Part shown: positions 1-8,061 of the stretch, in pieces
Layout of the letters: the number at the start of each line of letters is the position of its first letter
Numbering within the stretch: position 1 is the first letter of the stretch
Assembly (NCBI GenBank): GCA_902619615.1
Contig: CACNFD010000002.1
Span: forward strand, 1-64,000
From: an uncultured SAR116 cluster alpha proteobacterium
Lineage (GTDB): Bacteria > Pseudomonadota > Alphaproteobacteria > Puniceispirillales > Marisalimonadaceae
DNA: 64,000 nucleotides
Direction of reading: 5' to 3'
Translations under genes and position numbers: made by a program
The notes under the pieces: model-generated
Databases searched by the model: none
What the model saw: only the letters and a program-made list of their open reading frames with translations
Told to the model about the DNA's origin: nothing

Positions 1-3
1 ATA

Positions 4-891
4 ATGCTTAATTTTAACCTTCAGTACTTTAATCAAAGATTATCAAATACTCTAATAGGTACTATTCTGCTCATTTTAACTTATTTATTTTTCTCCGTTA
101 TGGAATTAACAGCAAAAGAATTAGCATTAAGATTTAATCCTTTTTTAATTGTATTTGCGCGTTATTTATCTCAATTAATTTTATTACTTATAATATTCAA
201 TAAACAATTTAAAACACACCTTAAAAGTAATCATAAACCACTACAAATTCTAAGGGGCGCGTTATTGATGATAACAACGTGTTTTATGTTCACTGGTTTA
301 GCATACCTACAATTTGCAGAAAATATTTCAATTTACATGATTGGTCCCGTAATAACTACCATACTAGCCATTTTAATTTTAAAAGAAAAAATATCATTTA
401 CGCAAATATTAGTAGTGATTATTGGTTTAATTGGTGCATTAATTATAGCTTCTCCCAATAAAGGTGCATTTAATTATGCCGTTATTTTCCCATTTTTAGC
501 AGCTTTGTGTTTTGCTTTTTTTACTATTTCAACAAAATTTCTAAATACATCTGATACCAATCAAACTACTCTTTTATTTACAGCTATAACTGGTACTATT
601 TTGTCTTTACCTTTCATAATATATTTTTGGAAATGGCCAAACTTATACGACACTCTTTTAATGTTTTGTCTAGGTTTTTTAGCTACAGCAGGGCATTTTT
701 TATTTATTGAAGCTCTTAAAGTAATTAATGCTTCTTTTGCGGCTCCATTTGTATATTTAACAGTACTTCTAGCAGCTTTCTGGGGGTATATCTTGTATAA
801 TGAGGTACCAAGTCAGAACACATTTATTGGTTCATTTTTAATTATTACTTCTGGATTTATAATTACGCGATTTAAAAAGAAAATTCATTGA
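4..891 (+). CDS. EamA/DMT-family drug/metabolite transporter
   Basis: The 295-residue protein is almost entirely hydrophobic and shows about ten membrane segments in two halves, the EamA (DUF6) layout of inner-membrane metabolite exporters. The second half carries the family-like stretch 'AGHFLFIEALKVINASFAAPF'-type helix followed by a conserved YNEVPS loop, and a short basic tail ends the protein. The ATG lies three bases inside the window, so any upstream start or promoter is invisible. Its stop overlaps the TTG start of the next carrier gene, so the two are probably translationally coupled. Substrate cannot be told from sequence. Confidence 0.85.
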   Translation: MLNFNLQYFNQRLSNTLIGTILLILTYLFFSVMELTAKELALRFNPFLIVFARYLSQLILLLIIFNKQFKTHLKSNHKPLQILRGALLMITTCFMFTGLAYLQFAENISIYMIGPVITTILAILILKEKISFTQILVVIIGLIGALIIASPNKGAFNYAVIFPFLAALCFAFFTISTKFLNTSDTNQTTLLFTAITGTILSLPFIIYFWKWPNLYDTLLMFCLGFLATAGHFLFIEALKVINASFAAPFVYLTVLLAAFWGYILYNEVPSQNTFIGSFLIITSGFIITRFKKKIH

Positions 892-1802
892 TTACCTTAC
901 TTATAAATTCATTTGCACCAGTTGCGATATTAATTCTAATTGGCTATATTTCAGCAAAAAAATCAATATTTAGTAAAGAAAATTCCATTGCAATTATTAA
1001 ATATGTCGGTGTAGTTGCAGTACCAGCATTAACTTTAAAAATTATTTTATCTATAAGTATTTCTAATGTTAATTGGACACTTTTTTTTAGCTATGTTTTT
1101 TCTGAATTAATTATTTATGTAACCGCACTATTAATTGGGAAATACATATTTAATCTTAAATGGAATGAAGCCATTTTAATCGGTATGGCCTCGTCATTTG
1201 CTAATCACCTTTTATTTGTTTACCCTATTGCGTTAAATGAATATGAAGCAGATTTAATTCATCCAATAGTAGCGATAATAGGCTTTGATGTAATTTTTTT
1301 AGTTATAAATCTAATAATATTAGATCTTATAAAATTTAAAAATCTAAAATTAAAAAATATATTCATAAAACAATTCTCTAATTTGCCACTATTAGCACTT
1401 ATTTTAGGTTTGACGATAATTTTCCTTGAAATTGAAATACCTATTAGTATTGATAGGGCACTCAATTTTATTGCAAATTCTGCAGCACCATGTGCTCTCT
1501 TTGCAGCTGGTATTATCCTATCCCAAAAATTAGAAAAAACTGAAATAAAAATTTCAAATTTAATTATTTTGTTCAAAATAATTCTTCATCCAGTTTTTTT
1601 AATTTTGATTATATGGAATTTAGATAATATTAATTTCTCATTAGCTGAAACAACCATCATGGTTGCATCTGCACCAGTAGGATTAATGGCATTAATTTTC
1701 TCTACCCAATACGGTGTGAATCCCAATGCAATTACTAGAGCATTGATGATCACAACTTTATTTTCTATTGTAACGGTACCTTTAGCAAGTATGTTTGGAT
1801 AA
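888..1802 (+). CDS. AEC-family transporter (auxin efflux carrier type permease)
   Basis: The 304-residue integral membrane protein has about ten predicted helices and the AEC signature of two five-helix halves, with a GYISAKK loop near the N-terminus and an 'ASAPVGLMALIF'-like helix near the C-terminus. AEC carriers in bacteria usually export or import organic acids such as malate or malonate. The start is TTG and overlaps the TGA of the DMT gene (TTGA), with no good Shine-Dalgarno, which fits translational coupling. It ends five bases before the convergent cupin gene. Confidence 0.82.
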   Translation: MITLLINSFAPVAILILIGYISAKKSIFSKENSIAIIKYVGVVAVPALTLKIILSISISNVNWTLFFSYVFSELIIYVTALLIGKYIFNLKWNEAILIGMASSFANHLLFVYPIALNEYEADLIHPIVAIIGFDVIFLVINLIILDLIKFKNLKLKNIFIKQFSNLPLLALILGLTIIFLEIEIPISIDRALNFIANSAAPCALFAAGIILSQKLEKTEIKISNLIILFKIILHPVFLILIIWNLDNINFSLAETTIMVASAPVGLMALIFSTQYGVNPNAITRALMITTLFSIVTVPLASMFG

Positions 1803-1807
1803 TATAA

Positions 1808-2380
1808 CTAAATCCCAGCGTTAAATTTAAACCCAACATCCTCAAATTTTTTTGACAAATTTGGTTCTATTTTTTCCATTTGACTAGCTGCAAAAGGGGT
1901 AAATGAAATATCATTCATATCATGTACACCTCCTGAAATAATAACTTGTAAAAGGCCTTCTTCTTTCCCAATATTTGTAAAAGATCTACATACGCCAGGT
2001 GGTATGGAGATTGTATCATGTTTTTTTAAAACTAACTCTTCTGATCCATCATCATTCCACTTAATAAGAAACTCTCCCTCTAAAACTGTAAAAGTCTCAA
2101 AAGTTGCTAGATGATTATGAAGACCCGGGCCTTGACCAACAGGACATTTAGCTAAAGTCATTGTAATTCCCCCAGCTCCAACAATAGGTGCACCTGAGTT
2201 TATAGGAGTTTTACCTTCTGAGGGATCAAGCCCGATTACAGAAAGTAATTCTCTTGCATAAACAATATCTTTACCTGCTTGAGGAATATCTTTATCAATT
2301 TGAATAGGTAGTGGCTTTAATTCAGCAAATCTAGAAACTCTTTTTTCCATTGTTGGTTTTGTTATTTTTAAAGTTTTCAT
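1808..2380 (-). CDS. Cupin-domain protein
   Basis: The 190-residue protein carries one cupin barrel around residues 75-160. Motif 1 is visible as GLHNHLATFETFTVLEGEF, with two His and a Glu as likely metal ligands, and motif 2 follows as a Pro-Gly turn (ISIPPGVCRSF) without the usual second His, so metal binding may be incomplete. No signal peptide is present. Cupins of this layout bind small carbonyl or aromatic ligands as dioxygenases, isomerases or sensors, and the sequence does not say which. It stands alone between the convergent AEC gene and the csp gene. Confidence 0.75.
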   Translation of the reverse strand: MKTLKITKPTMEKRVSRFAELKPLPIQIDKDIPQAGKDIVYARELLSVIGLDPSEGKTPINSGAPIVGAGGITMTLAKCPVGQGPGLHNHLATFETFTVLEGEFLIKWNDDGSEELVLKKHDTISIPPGVCRSFTNIGKEEGLLQVIISGGVHDMNDISFTPFAASQMEKIEPNLSKKFEDVGFKFNAGI

Positions 2381-2499
2381 AATTTCCTCATCAATAATTA
2401 TTAATCATAATAATTAAAATAAATTAAATTAAAAGAAACTTCAGAAATCTCTAAAAAAAACGAAAAAGGGAAATGCCCATTTATAAAAAAATATATCAA

Positions 2500-2706
2500 C
2501 TATAATGGTTGAATGTTCACAGCTGCTTCTTTACCATTTTTACCAGTTTCAAGATCAAAGCTAATTTTTGCACCATCGTTCAATGTATTCATTCCAGCAG
2601 CTTCTACAGCAGAAATATGAACAAAAACATCTTTCGAACCACCTTCAGGCTCTATAAAACCATAACCTTTATTTGCGTTAAACCATTTAACTGTACCATT
2701 TGGCAT
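2500..2706 (-). CDS. CspA-family cold-shock protein
   Basis: This 68-residue single cold-shock domain starts MPNGTVKWFNANKGYGFIEP and contains RNP1 (KGYGFIEP) and RNP2 (VFVHIS), the single-stranded nucleic acid binding motifs of Csp RNA chaperones. Length matches the family exactly. A good AAGGAG Shine-Dalgarno sits just upstream of the ATG. Its leader of more than 100 bases carries several inverted repeats, typical of csp genes controlled through mRNA structure. It is monocistronic. Confidence 0.97.
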   Translation of the reverse strand: MPNGTVKWFNANKGYGFIEPEGGSKDVFVHISAVEAAGMNTLNDGAKISFDLETGKNGKEAAVNIQPL

Positions 2707-2724
2707 AATAAACTCCTTGTTGTT

Positions 2725-2823
2725 AGCTTAATGTTAAGCTTTTTTGTTCAATCAAAACACGCTTGACTAGATTGAACATTAAATGACCAAGGAAGTCGAT
2801 CGTATTAGTCAGACTTACTGACT
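2725..2823 (-). promoter_or_regulatory. Structured csp 5' leader with three stem-loops
   Basis: Upstream of the csp start, three perfect inverted repeats are visible: AGCTTAA/TTAAGCT (2725-2740) directly before the ribosome binding site, GTTCAATC/GATTGAAC (2746-2753 with 2770-2777), and AGTCAG/CTGACT around a five-base loop (2807-2823). The region has no open reading frame of its own on the csp strand. Long folded leaders act as temperature-dependent switches in known cspA mRNAs; that role here is inferred from position and structure. Confidence 0.55.
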
Positions 2824-2888
2824 GCCTTCTTAGGCTTAGATAAATATACCCATATTCTATAATCTTAAATATAGCAAATAAAATAAAT

Positions 2889-3329
2889 TTAATTTATTAT
2901 TAAAATCTCTAAAGAGTTTAGAAACTTACTTTTATCTGCTTTTGTGAAATTTTTATTTATCACTTTTAAAAAAGGATCTGATGACCTTAAGTCAGACATT
3001 AAATCTCTAGTGGCTAGTAAATTTCCAATATTCTTTAAATTTAAAATTAAACCATCGTGTTTTAAAACTGAAGTACCTTTATCAATACACTTTGATGCCA
3101 AGGGAATATCAGAAGTTATAACAATATCTTTAGGATTTATATTTTCAAATATCCATTTATCTGCTTCATCTGATCCTTCAGGAACTATAATTAAATTTAT
3201 TAAATTATTTTTAAACGGCCTTATACCCCCGTTACAAACCATAAAAACTTCAATTTTATGGCGTGTAGCAACTTTGATTATTTCGTCTTTAACTGGACAT
3301 GCATCAGCGTCAACATAAATTTTTTTCAT
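2889..3329 (-). CDS. YaiI/YqxD family protein (DUF188)
   Basis: The 146-residue protein opens with the family hallmark IYVDADACPVKDEI and keeps the conserved segments VITSDIPLASKCI and DGLILN, all typical of the PIN-like DUF188/YaiI family. The acidic residues in the first motif suggest a nuclease-like metal site, but no activity is firmly established for the family. The gene overlaps the 3' end of the upstream small ORF by four bases (ATGA), so the pair is cotranscribed. Length matches the family. Confidence 0.92.
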   Translation of the reverse strand: MKKIYVDADACPVKDEIIKVATRHKIEVFMVCNGGIRPFKNNLINLIIVPEGSDEADKWIFENINPKDIVITSDIPLASKCIDKGTSVLKHDGLILNLKNIGNLLATRDLMSDLRSSDPFLKVINKNFTKADKSKFLNSLEILIIN

Positions 3330-3613
3330 AATCTTAAGATTTTTTCTTTTAATTCAATTTGAGGAATTAATCCTTTTAACCTTCTCAAAGACTCATTTTC
3401 GGACAAAGCTGGCACTATAGCAAAACCTTTCATATTTTCTATTTCTATTGCAATATCAGAATTATTTTCATCTCTAAAAAGAACACACTCTTTAGGTAAG
3501 GAAAATGTTAGTTTCCAAATAGGCACTTTTCTTGGATAACTCAAATATCTATTAACTCTTGAGGCATCAATAGTTAATTTTTCAATTGTTTTAATTGTTT
3601 CACCAGTGTTCAA
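3326..3613 (-). CDS. Uncharacterised 95-aa protein coupled to the DUF188 gene
   Basis: I do not recognise this family. The 95-residue product is soluble, without signal peptide or membrane segment, mixed in charge, with a central SYPRKVPIWKLTFSLPKE stretch and a leucine-rich C-terminus. The start ATG follows a usable purine stretch, and its stop overlaps the start of the DUF188 gene by four bases, which argues for a real gene translated in the same operon. Function unknown. Confidence 0.65.
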   Translation of the reverse strand: MNTGETIKTIEKLTIDASRVNRYLSYPRKVPIWKLTFSLPKECVLFRDENNSDIAIEIENMKGFAIVPALSENESLRRLKGLIPQIELKEKILRL

Positions 3614-3709
3614 TTCATTTTCCTAAAATTATAAAGTTTAATAATCCTTTAAAATTATATATAAAAAATGTTAATAATTTATTTATTTTAATTTTTGAAG
3701 GAAAAATTT

Positions 3710-4033
3710 ATGCTTTTGGATGTAAGAACCTACAGATGCAAACCTGGTACAATTAATACACATCTTAAACTTTATAGTGAAAAGGGTAAGCCAGCACAAT
3801 CAAAGCATTTAGGACAACCACTACTTTTTGCAACCACTGAGACTGGTAATCCAAATGAATATACTCATATATGGATATATAAAAATGCTGACGACAGAGA
3901 AAAGAAGAGAGCAGCTATGTGGTCTGACCCAGATTGGATTAATTACACTCAAGAAAGCGCAAAACTAGGAGCATTAGAGTCCCAAGAAAATAAGTTGCTT
4001 AAGCCTGTAGATTTTTATGATTTGAAAATTTAA
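3710..4033 (+). CDS. NIPSNAP-family protein
   Basis: The protein matches the NIPSNAP ferredoxin-like (dimeric alpha/beta barrel) fold: it opens MLLDVRTYRCKPGTINTHLKLY and carries the central HIWIYKNADDREKKRAAM segment with a W-x-DPDW motif, then a C-terminal strand. The ORF track starts at a TTG at 3695, but GAAGGAAA lies at the right distance before the ATG at 3710, so that start is chosen, giving 107 residues. NIPSNAP proteins are small soluble proteins often found near catabolic genes, and their biochemical role is poorly defined. It converges with the old-yellow-enzyme gene. Confidence 0.85.
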   Translation: MLLDVRTYRCKPGTINTHLKLYSEKGKPAQSKHLGQPLLFATTETGNPNEYTHIWIYKNADDREKKRAAMWSDPDWINYTQESAKLGALESQENKLLKPVDFYDLKI

Positions 4034-4041
4034 TTAGATAC

Positions 4042-5178
4042 TTACGCAGGTTTTGCTGTTCTATCTAAGAATTCGTCTCTTCTAGATAGATAAAAAGAAT
4101 AACTATCTGGAAGATAATCCTTTGCATTTTCTAAATTAAAGTGTGTGGCAGCTTTGTAAACCCATTGTGTATCTGCGAGTAACTCTCTTCCCATCGCAAC
4201 TAAATCGGCTCTATTATTTGCAATAATATTATTAGCTTGTTCACCGTCAATTATAGCGCCAACAGCCATGGTGCTAATATCGGCATCCTTCTTTATTTTT
4301 TCAGAGTACGGAACTTGGAACCCTGGAATAATTTTTGATTTAGTGAGGACAGGTGATCCAGTAATACCTCCTGAAGAACAATCTATAACATCTACACCAG
4401 CTTGCTTTAAAACTTTTGCTAATGAAATGTTATCTTCTAAAGTAGCTCCCTCACCCGGTGCATCAATTGAAGACAATCTATAAAAAATTGGCTTTCTATC
4501 AGGCCAAACAGATTTAATGTCAGCAACAATTTCTTTAGCAAATCTTATTCTGTTCTCAAATGATCCTCCATATTGATCACTTCTCTGATTAGATATTGGA
4601 GAGAAAAAAGAATGTAATAAATAACCATGAGCTCCATGAATTTCAATTATATCAAAACCTGCCTTATTTGCTCTATTTGCAGCTGCTTTAAAAGCTTGTT
4701 TAACATTATTTATATCTTCTAAAGACATTTCTCTTGGCACTGGCGAATTTTCATTAATTGGAATAGCACTAGGACCAATAGTTTGCCATGCAGGTTCACT
4801 TTTATCATCTTTAGTGATTGGGGAAGCTCCATCCCATGGTCTTAAAAAACTAGCTTTCCTTCCAGCATGAGCAAGTTGAATACCGCTTACACAATTATAT
4901 TTTTTGAAAGTTTTAGCTATCTTCGATAAACCTTCTATATGATCGTCACTCCAAATTCCAGTACACCCATGACCAATTCTACCTTCAGGAGAAACGCCTG
5001 TTGCTTCAATGAAAGCAGCTCCTAGACCAGAAAAAGCAAATCTTGAGTAATGTTGCAAGTGCCAGTCACTTATCATACCATCTTTAGCTTTATATTGACA
5101 CATAGGAGATAATACCACCCTATTTCTAAAAGTTATAGATTTTATACTTAAAGAAGAAAATAAAGGTATTTCATTCAT
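4042..5178 (-). CDS. Old yellow enzyme family NADH:flavin oxidoreductase (YqjM/NamA-like)
   Basis: The 378-residue TIM-barrel flavoenzyme begins IPLFSSLSIKSITFRNRVVLSPMCQY, where the Cys sits in the position typical of the YqjM subclass. It also has QLAHAGRKAS, the substrate-binding EIHGAHGYLLHSFFSP motif, GGSFENRIRFA and a C-terminal FMN phosphate region (VAMGRELLADTQW). These enzymes reduce activated C=C bonds of enones or related xenobiotics using NAD(P)H. It follows the HpaI-type aldolase gene by 27 bases on the same strand, so both probably belong to one unit facing the HpaR-like regulator. Confidence 0.92.
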   Translation of the reverse strand: MNEIPLFSSLSIKSITFRNRVVLSPMCQYKAKDGMISDWHLQHYSRFAFSGLGAAFIEATGVSPEGRIGHGCTGIWSDDHIEGLSKIAKTFKKYNCVSGIQLAHAGRKASFLRPWDGASPITKDDKSEPAWQTIGPSAIPINENSPVPREMSLEDINNVKQAFKAAANRANKAGFDIIEIHGAHGYLLHSFFSPISNQRSDQYGGSFENRIRFAKEIVADIKSVWPDRKPIFYRLSSIDAPGEGATLEDNISLAKVLKQAGVDVIDCSSGGITGSPVLTKSKIIPGFQVPYSEKIKKDADISTMAVGAIIDGEQANNIIANNRADLVAMGRELLADTQWVYKAATHFNLENAKDYLPDSYSFYLSRRDEFLDRTAKPA

Positions 5179-5205
5179 TTTTAATTCCTCAAAATGCTAT
5201 TTTTG

Positions 5206-5982
5206 TTATTTAAGAAAAGATCGTAGTTTAATAGATCTTTGAGAAGCTGTTTGCATCATAAATGAAAGATCAGATCCAGACAATATGAATCTCATTCCCA
5301 TTTTAATATACTCAGACATAAGCTCTTCATTATAAACACCTCCCATACCCGGTGTTTTCCCATATTTTTTACACGTCTCTATCACTTTGATATAAGCATC
5401 TTTAACTTTCGAATTAGAGTAATCACCAGGGATGCCCATCTCCATGCATAAATCATTGGTACCAATTAGTATAACATCAACGCCATCAATTGAAGCTATA
5501 CTATCAACATTGTCTATAGCCTCTGGACTTTCTAACATTATTACTATCAACATATTTTTATTAATTGTACTTGCCACATCTGCTATTGGTTGTTGTTTAA
5601 AATCTAGTTGTGGTAAAACTCCTGTCATTGATCGGTGACCTTTAGGTGGATAAAGACAATATGAAACTAATTTTTTAGCAATATCTGCATCTTCGACATG
5701 TGGGAAAACCACCCCCATCGCTCCACAATCAAGAACTCTTGTGGCGTGATGATGAGCAAAATCTGGCACCCTAACAATTGGGGTTATTCCTGCATCTTGA
5801 GCAGCCACTGAAATTTGAGACGCAGTATCAATATCCATACTATTGTGCTCCATATCAATGAACAACCAATCATAACCACTGGTTGCCATTATTTTACCTA
5901 TGTCAACAGTTCTACTTTGCCTCAATCCAACTCCTAAACATAACTCATTATTTAATATTTTTTCTTTTGCGATATTCTTCAT
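5206..5982 (-). CDS. HpcH/HpaI-family 2-oxo-acid aldolase
   Basis: The 258-residue class II aldolase has the family catalytic set: DMEHNSMD with the base His, IVRVP with the substrate Arg, a metal-binding Glu in MLESPEAI and Asp in GTNDLCM. HpaI-type enzymes cleave 4-hydroxy-2-oxo acids to pyruvate or glyoxylate plus an aldehyde. The second HpaI paralogue at 61.7 kb is clearly diverged from it. It is divergent from a HpaR-like MarR gene and precedes an old-yellow-enzyme gene, suggesting regulated breakdown of an aromatic or sugar-acid derived substrate, although no aromatic ring-cleavage gene is nearby. Confidence 0.9.
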   Translation of the reverse strand: MKNIAKEKILNNELCLGVGLRQSRTVDIGKIMATSGYDWLFIDMEHNSMDIDTASQISVAAQDAGITPIVRVPDFAHHHATRVLDCGAMGVVFPHVEDADIAKKLVSYCLYPPKGHRSMTGVLPQLDFKQQPIADVASTINKNMLIVIMLESPEAIDNVDSIASIDGVDVILIGTNDLCMEMGIPGDYSNSKVKDAYIKVIETCKKYGKTPGMGGVYNEELMSEYIKMGMRFILSGSDLSFMMQTASQRSIKLRSFLK

Positions 5983-6010
5983 AAATATTCATCCAAATTA
6001 TTAATCTATT

Positions 6011-6040
6011 TTATAACATCATAAAAATTTATTATCTCAA
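6011..6040 (-). promoter_or_regulatory. Candidate sigma70-type promoter of the aldolase operon
   Basis: On the reverse strand TTGAGA (6040-6035) is followed after 18 bases by TTATAA (6016-6011), which sits about 28 bases before the aldolase start codon. The match is reasonable but AT-rich background makes chance hits likely. Confidence 0.35.
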
Positions 6041-6090
6041 ATAATTTTTTTAAATAAAAAATATTTTTTGATTTAAATTAATATACATAT

Positions 6091-6103
6091 CGTTATTATA
6101 ACG
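6091..6103. promoter_or_regulatory. Palindromic operator candidate for the HpaR-like regulator
   Basis: CGTTATTATAACG is a perfect 6-bp inverted repeat around a single central T, placed in the divergent region between the aldolase gene and the MarR-family gene. MarR proteins bind short palindromes in exactly such shared regions and usually repress their own gene and the neighbour. It lies about 24 bases upstream of the inferred regulator start. Confidence 0.5.
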
Positions 6104-6127
6104 TTAATTTTATCTCAAGGGGGGGAT

Positions 6128-6583
6128 ATTAAAATAAAAGAATTAAGCTCAACACCGTTCCCAGAAACCAGTAAAGCTCTTCCTATAGCTATGCTTAGAG
6201 CTAGAGAAGCTATAATGATATCTTTTAGGCCTATCCTTGCAAAACATGGTTTTACAGAACAACAATGGCGAGTTTTAAGAGTTCTTGGTGAAAAAGGTTC
6301 TTCTGATGCAGGACAAGTAGCATTTGATGCTTGTATATTAGCTCCAAGTCTTTCAAGAATTATTGGTAAACTTGAAAAAGAAAAAATTATTTCTAGATTT
6401 GTTGATGAAAAGGACGGTAGAAGAGTCAATTTAGTGCTCACACGACAAGGTGAAGAAACTTTGAAAAAAATTGTTCCTGATATGGATGTAGTTTATAAAA
6501 GTATCCAGAAACGTTACGGTGAGGAAAAGCTTACTAAATTACTTGAATTACTTGGAGGTGTAAGTGAATGGAGAGGAAGATAG
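6128..6583 (+). CDS. hpaR: MarR-family transcriptional regulator, HpaR-like
   Basis: The winged-helix protein contains the HpaR hallmark PIAMLRAREA...FRPILAKHGFTEQQWRVLRVLGE, a recognition helix LAPSLSRIIGKLEK and the wing FVDEKDGRRVNLVLT. Known HpaR proteins extend about 15-20 residues before the MLRAREA methionine that the ORF track uses (6191). In frame upstream I read IKIKELSSTPFPETSKALPIA with no ATG, GTG or TTG; the best start is an ATT at 6128 directly after a GGGGGGG ribosome-binding stretch, giving 151 residues. HpaR represses homoprotocatechuate genes in known systems; those ring-cleavage genes are absent here, so the effector is uncertain. Confidence 0.82.
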   Translation: MKIKELSSTPFPETSKALPIAMLRAREAIMISFRPILAKHGFTEQQWRVLRVLGEKGSSDAGQVAFDACILAPSLSRIIGKLEKEKIISRFVDEKDGRRVNLVLTRQGEETLKKIVPDMDVVYKSIQKRYGEEKLTKLLELLGGVSEWRGR

Positions 6584-6588
6584 AAATA

Positions 6589-7617
6589 TTATAAAACTAC
6601 ATTTAACTTTTTCGAAATTTCCTCTAAACTTTTTAAAGTTTCTTTACTCAGATAAATACCATTTTCAATAGACTTTTTTCTACTCAGTAGCGCATTTTGT
6701 CCGGGCATTCTTACTTTTTTGTTTTTATCAATTGGAGGATTATTAATACATTCGTTATAAAGAAAACTCATTTCGCTTTTAAAAGCATCTAAACCCGCAA
6801 ATGCGTTAGGGTCAATAACTTGGATATAAATAGAAAGGTTCATAGTTTTAAGTTTTCTACTTCTTCCAGATCCTGAAAGTCCTTGAGATAATGCTTCAAT
6901 TCCTAGTGCAAGTCCAAATCCTTTATGGCCGTACTCAAGACCACCCAAAGGCATAACTGTTCCATTATTTTCAAAAACTTCTTTCGGATCATTTGTAGGA
7001 ATCCCGTCATTCGTAAGTAAACAATTAAAATCAAACATTTCATTTTTGACTATTTTATCTGCAATCATGTTATTAGTAGTAATTGAAGCACTTATGTCAA
7101 TTATTACAGGTTCACCGTTAGTTGGAAATGCCAAAGCCATTGGATCAGGAGTAAGTAAAGCCTTGGTTCCTCCAAAAGGAGCGACTGTAGCAGCAGATGG
7201 AACTGAACATTTAATCATTGGGACTAAACCTTGTTCAACAATTGGTAGTAGATAAGCGGCCAATGCACCGTTATGATGACTATTTTTAATTAAAATAGTT
7301 GAAACCCCATAGATTTTTGCACGTTCAGATGATAATTTTAACCCTTGTTTAGTTAGCCATATACCAGGTAAATTATCTCCATCAATTGTTATACAACTTC
7401 CAGTATCGTTAAGTATAATTTGACTGCCTGTTGCTTTCATATTACCTGCTTCAATATCTTTAATATAAAGCGGCAATAGCCTAACCCCATGTGTTGAGTG
7501 CCCCATCATATCAGCTTCGACTAAAATTTCTGATGTGTCCCTAGCCTTTTCATCATCCATACCTAATTTTTTAAATATAGAATTACAAAATTTGATCAAT
7601 TTGGATTGAGTTAACAT
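6589..7617 (-). CDS. Ldh2-family malate/L-lactate/ureidoglycolate-type dehydrogenase
   Basis: The 342-residue protein belongs to the NAD(P)-dependent Ldh2 family: GHSTHGVRLLPLYI contains the catalytic His, followed by NSHHNGALAAY, the AFPTNGEPVIIDIS nucleotide-binding region and GHKGFGLALGIE. Members oxidise malate, lactate, sulfolactate, 2,3-diketogulonate or ureidoglycolate, so the substrate is open. The paralogue at 42.1 kb is divergent in sequence. It ends six bases from the convergent regulator gene. A ureidoglycolate dehydrogenase role is conceivable because this genome makes ureidoglycolate, but it lies 20 kb from the purine genes. Confidence 0.88.
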   Translation of the reverse strand: MLTQSKLIKFCNSIFKKLGMDDEKARDTSEILVEADMMGHSTHGVRLLPLYIKDIEAGNMKATGSQIILNDTGSCITIDGDNLPGIWLTKQGLKLSSERAKIYGVSTILIKNSHHNGALAAYLLPIVEQGLVPMIKCSVPSAATVAPFGGTKALLTPDPMALAFPTNGEPVIIDISASITTNNMIADKIVKNEMFDFNCLLTNDGIPTNDPKEVFENNGTVMPLGGLEYGHKGFGLALGIEALSQGLSGSGRSRKLKTMNLSIYIQVIDPNAFAGLDAFKSEMSFLYNECINNPPIDKNKKVRMPGQNALLSRKKSIENGIYLSKETLKSLEEISKKLNVVL

Positions 7618-7654
7618 TTCAGACCTTAGTTAGCTTATAAAGTTCTTTATTTTG

Positions 7655-8041
7655 TTACTTTATTTCATTGCATAAATATCTTGTAATTGATGCATTTGCA
7701 GCCAAAATAAAAGATAAAATATTATTATCTAGAAAAAATATATCTTGTATATGTGTCCAAGGTTCATTCCTATCAAAAGCGTAAGCTTTACCAGTTCCCA
7801 AATCGAGTATCTCATATTTTGATTTATTAACTATAAAATAACCAGACTTTAATCCTTCGCCGTCTTTTATAGTAATTTCCACAGGCTTTTCTTTACCACT
7901 TATTTTAAAAACTTGTATTCCATTTGATCTAACTGCCGCAGCGCTTTTAGGTTTACAACTATACTTTGTTTCTTTCGCATAAGAATTAGCAGAGAACAAA
8001 ATAATTGAAAGTAAGATAAATATATATTTAAAAACAAACAT
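7655..8041 (-). CDS. Small exported protein of unknown function
   Basis: The 128-residue product has a clear Sec signal peptide (FKYIFILLSIILFSANSYA) with cleavage likely after the Ala-x-Ala near residue 22. The mature part is a compact soluble domain with two cysteines (KYSCKP and RYLCNE), which could form a disulfide joining its ends. A good AAAGGA ribosome binding site precedes the ATG. I do not recognise the family. It lies between the Ldh2 gene and the malonyl-CoA decarboxylase gene on the same strand. Confidence 0.7.
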   Translation of the reverse strand: MFVFKYIFILLSIILFSANSYAKETKYSCKPKSAAAVRSNGIQVFKISGKEKPVEITIKDGEGLKSGYFIVNKSKYEILDLGTGKAYAFDRNEPWTHIQDIFFLDNNILSFILAANASITRYLCNEIK

Positions 8042-8061
8042 CTTTTTCCTTTATAATTGAA

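Noticed and set aside
2400-2499. Terminator after the cold-shock gene
   Set aside because: Reverse-strand GGG/CCC stem before T runs is only three base pairs, too short to support.
2509-2766. 85-aa ORF antisense to the cold-shock gene
   Set aside because: It mirrors the strongly conserved csp frame and its leader repeats; no ribosome binding site or recognisable protein features.
2944-3318. 124-aa ORF antisense to the DUF188 gene
   Set aside because: The opposite strand encodes a clear DUF188 protein with family motifs; this is a shadow frame.
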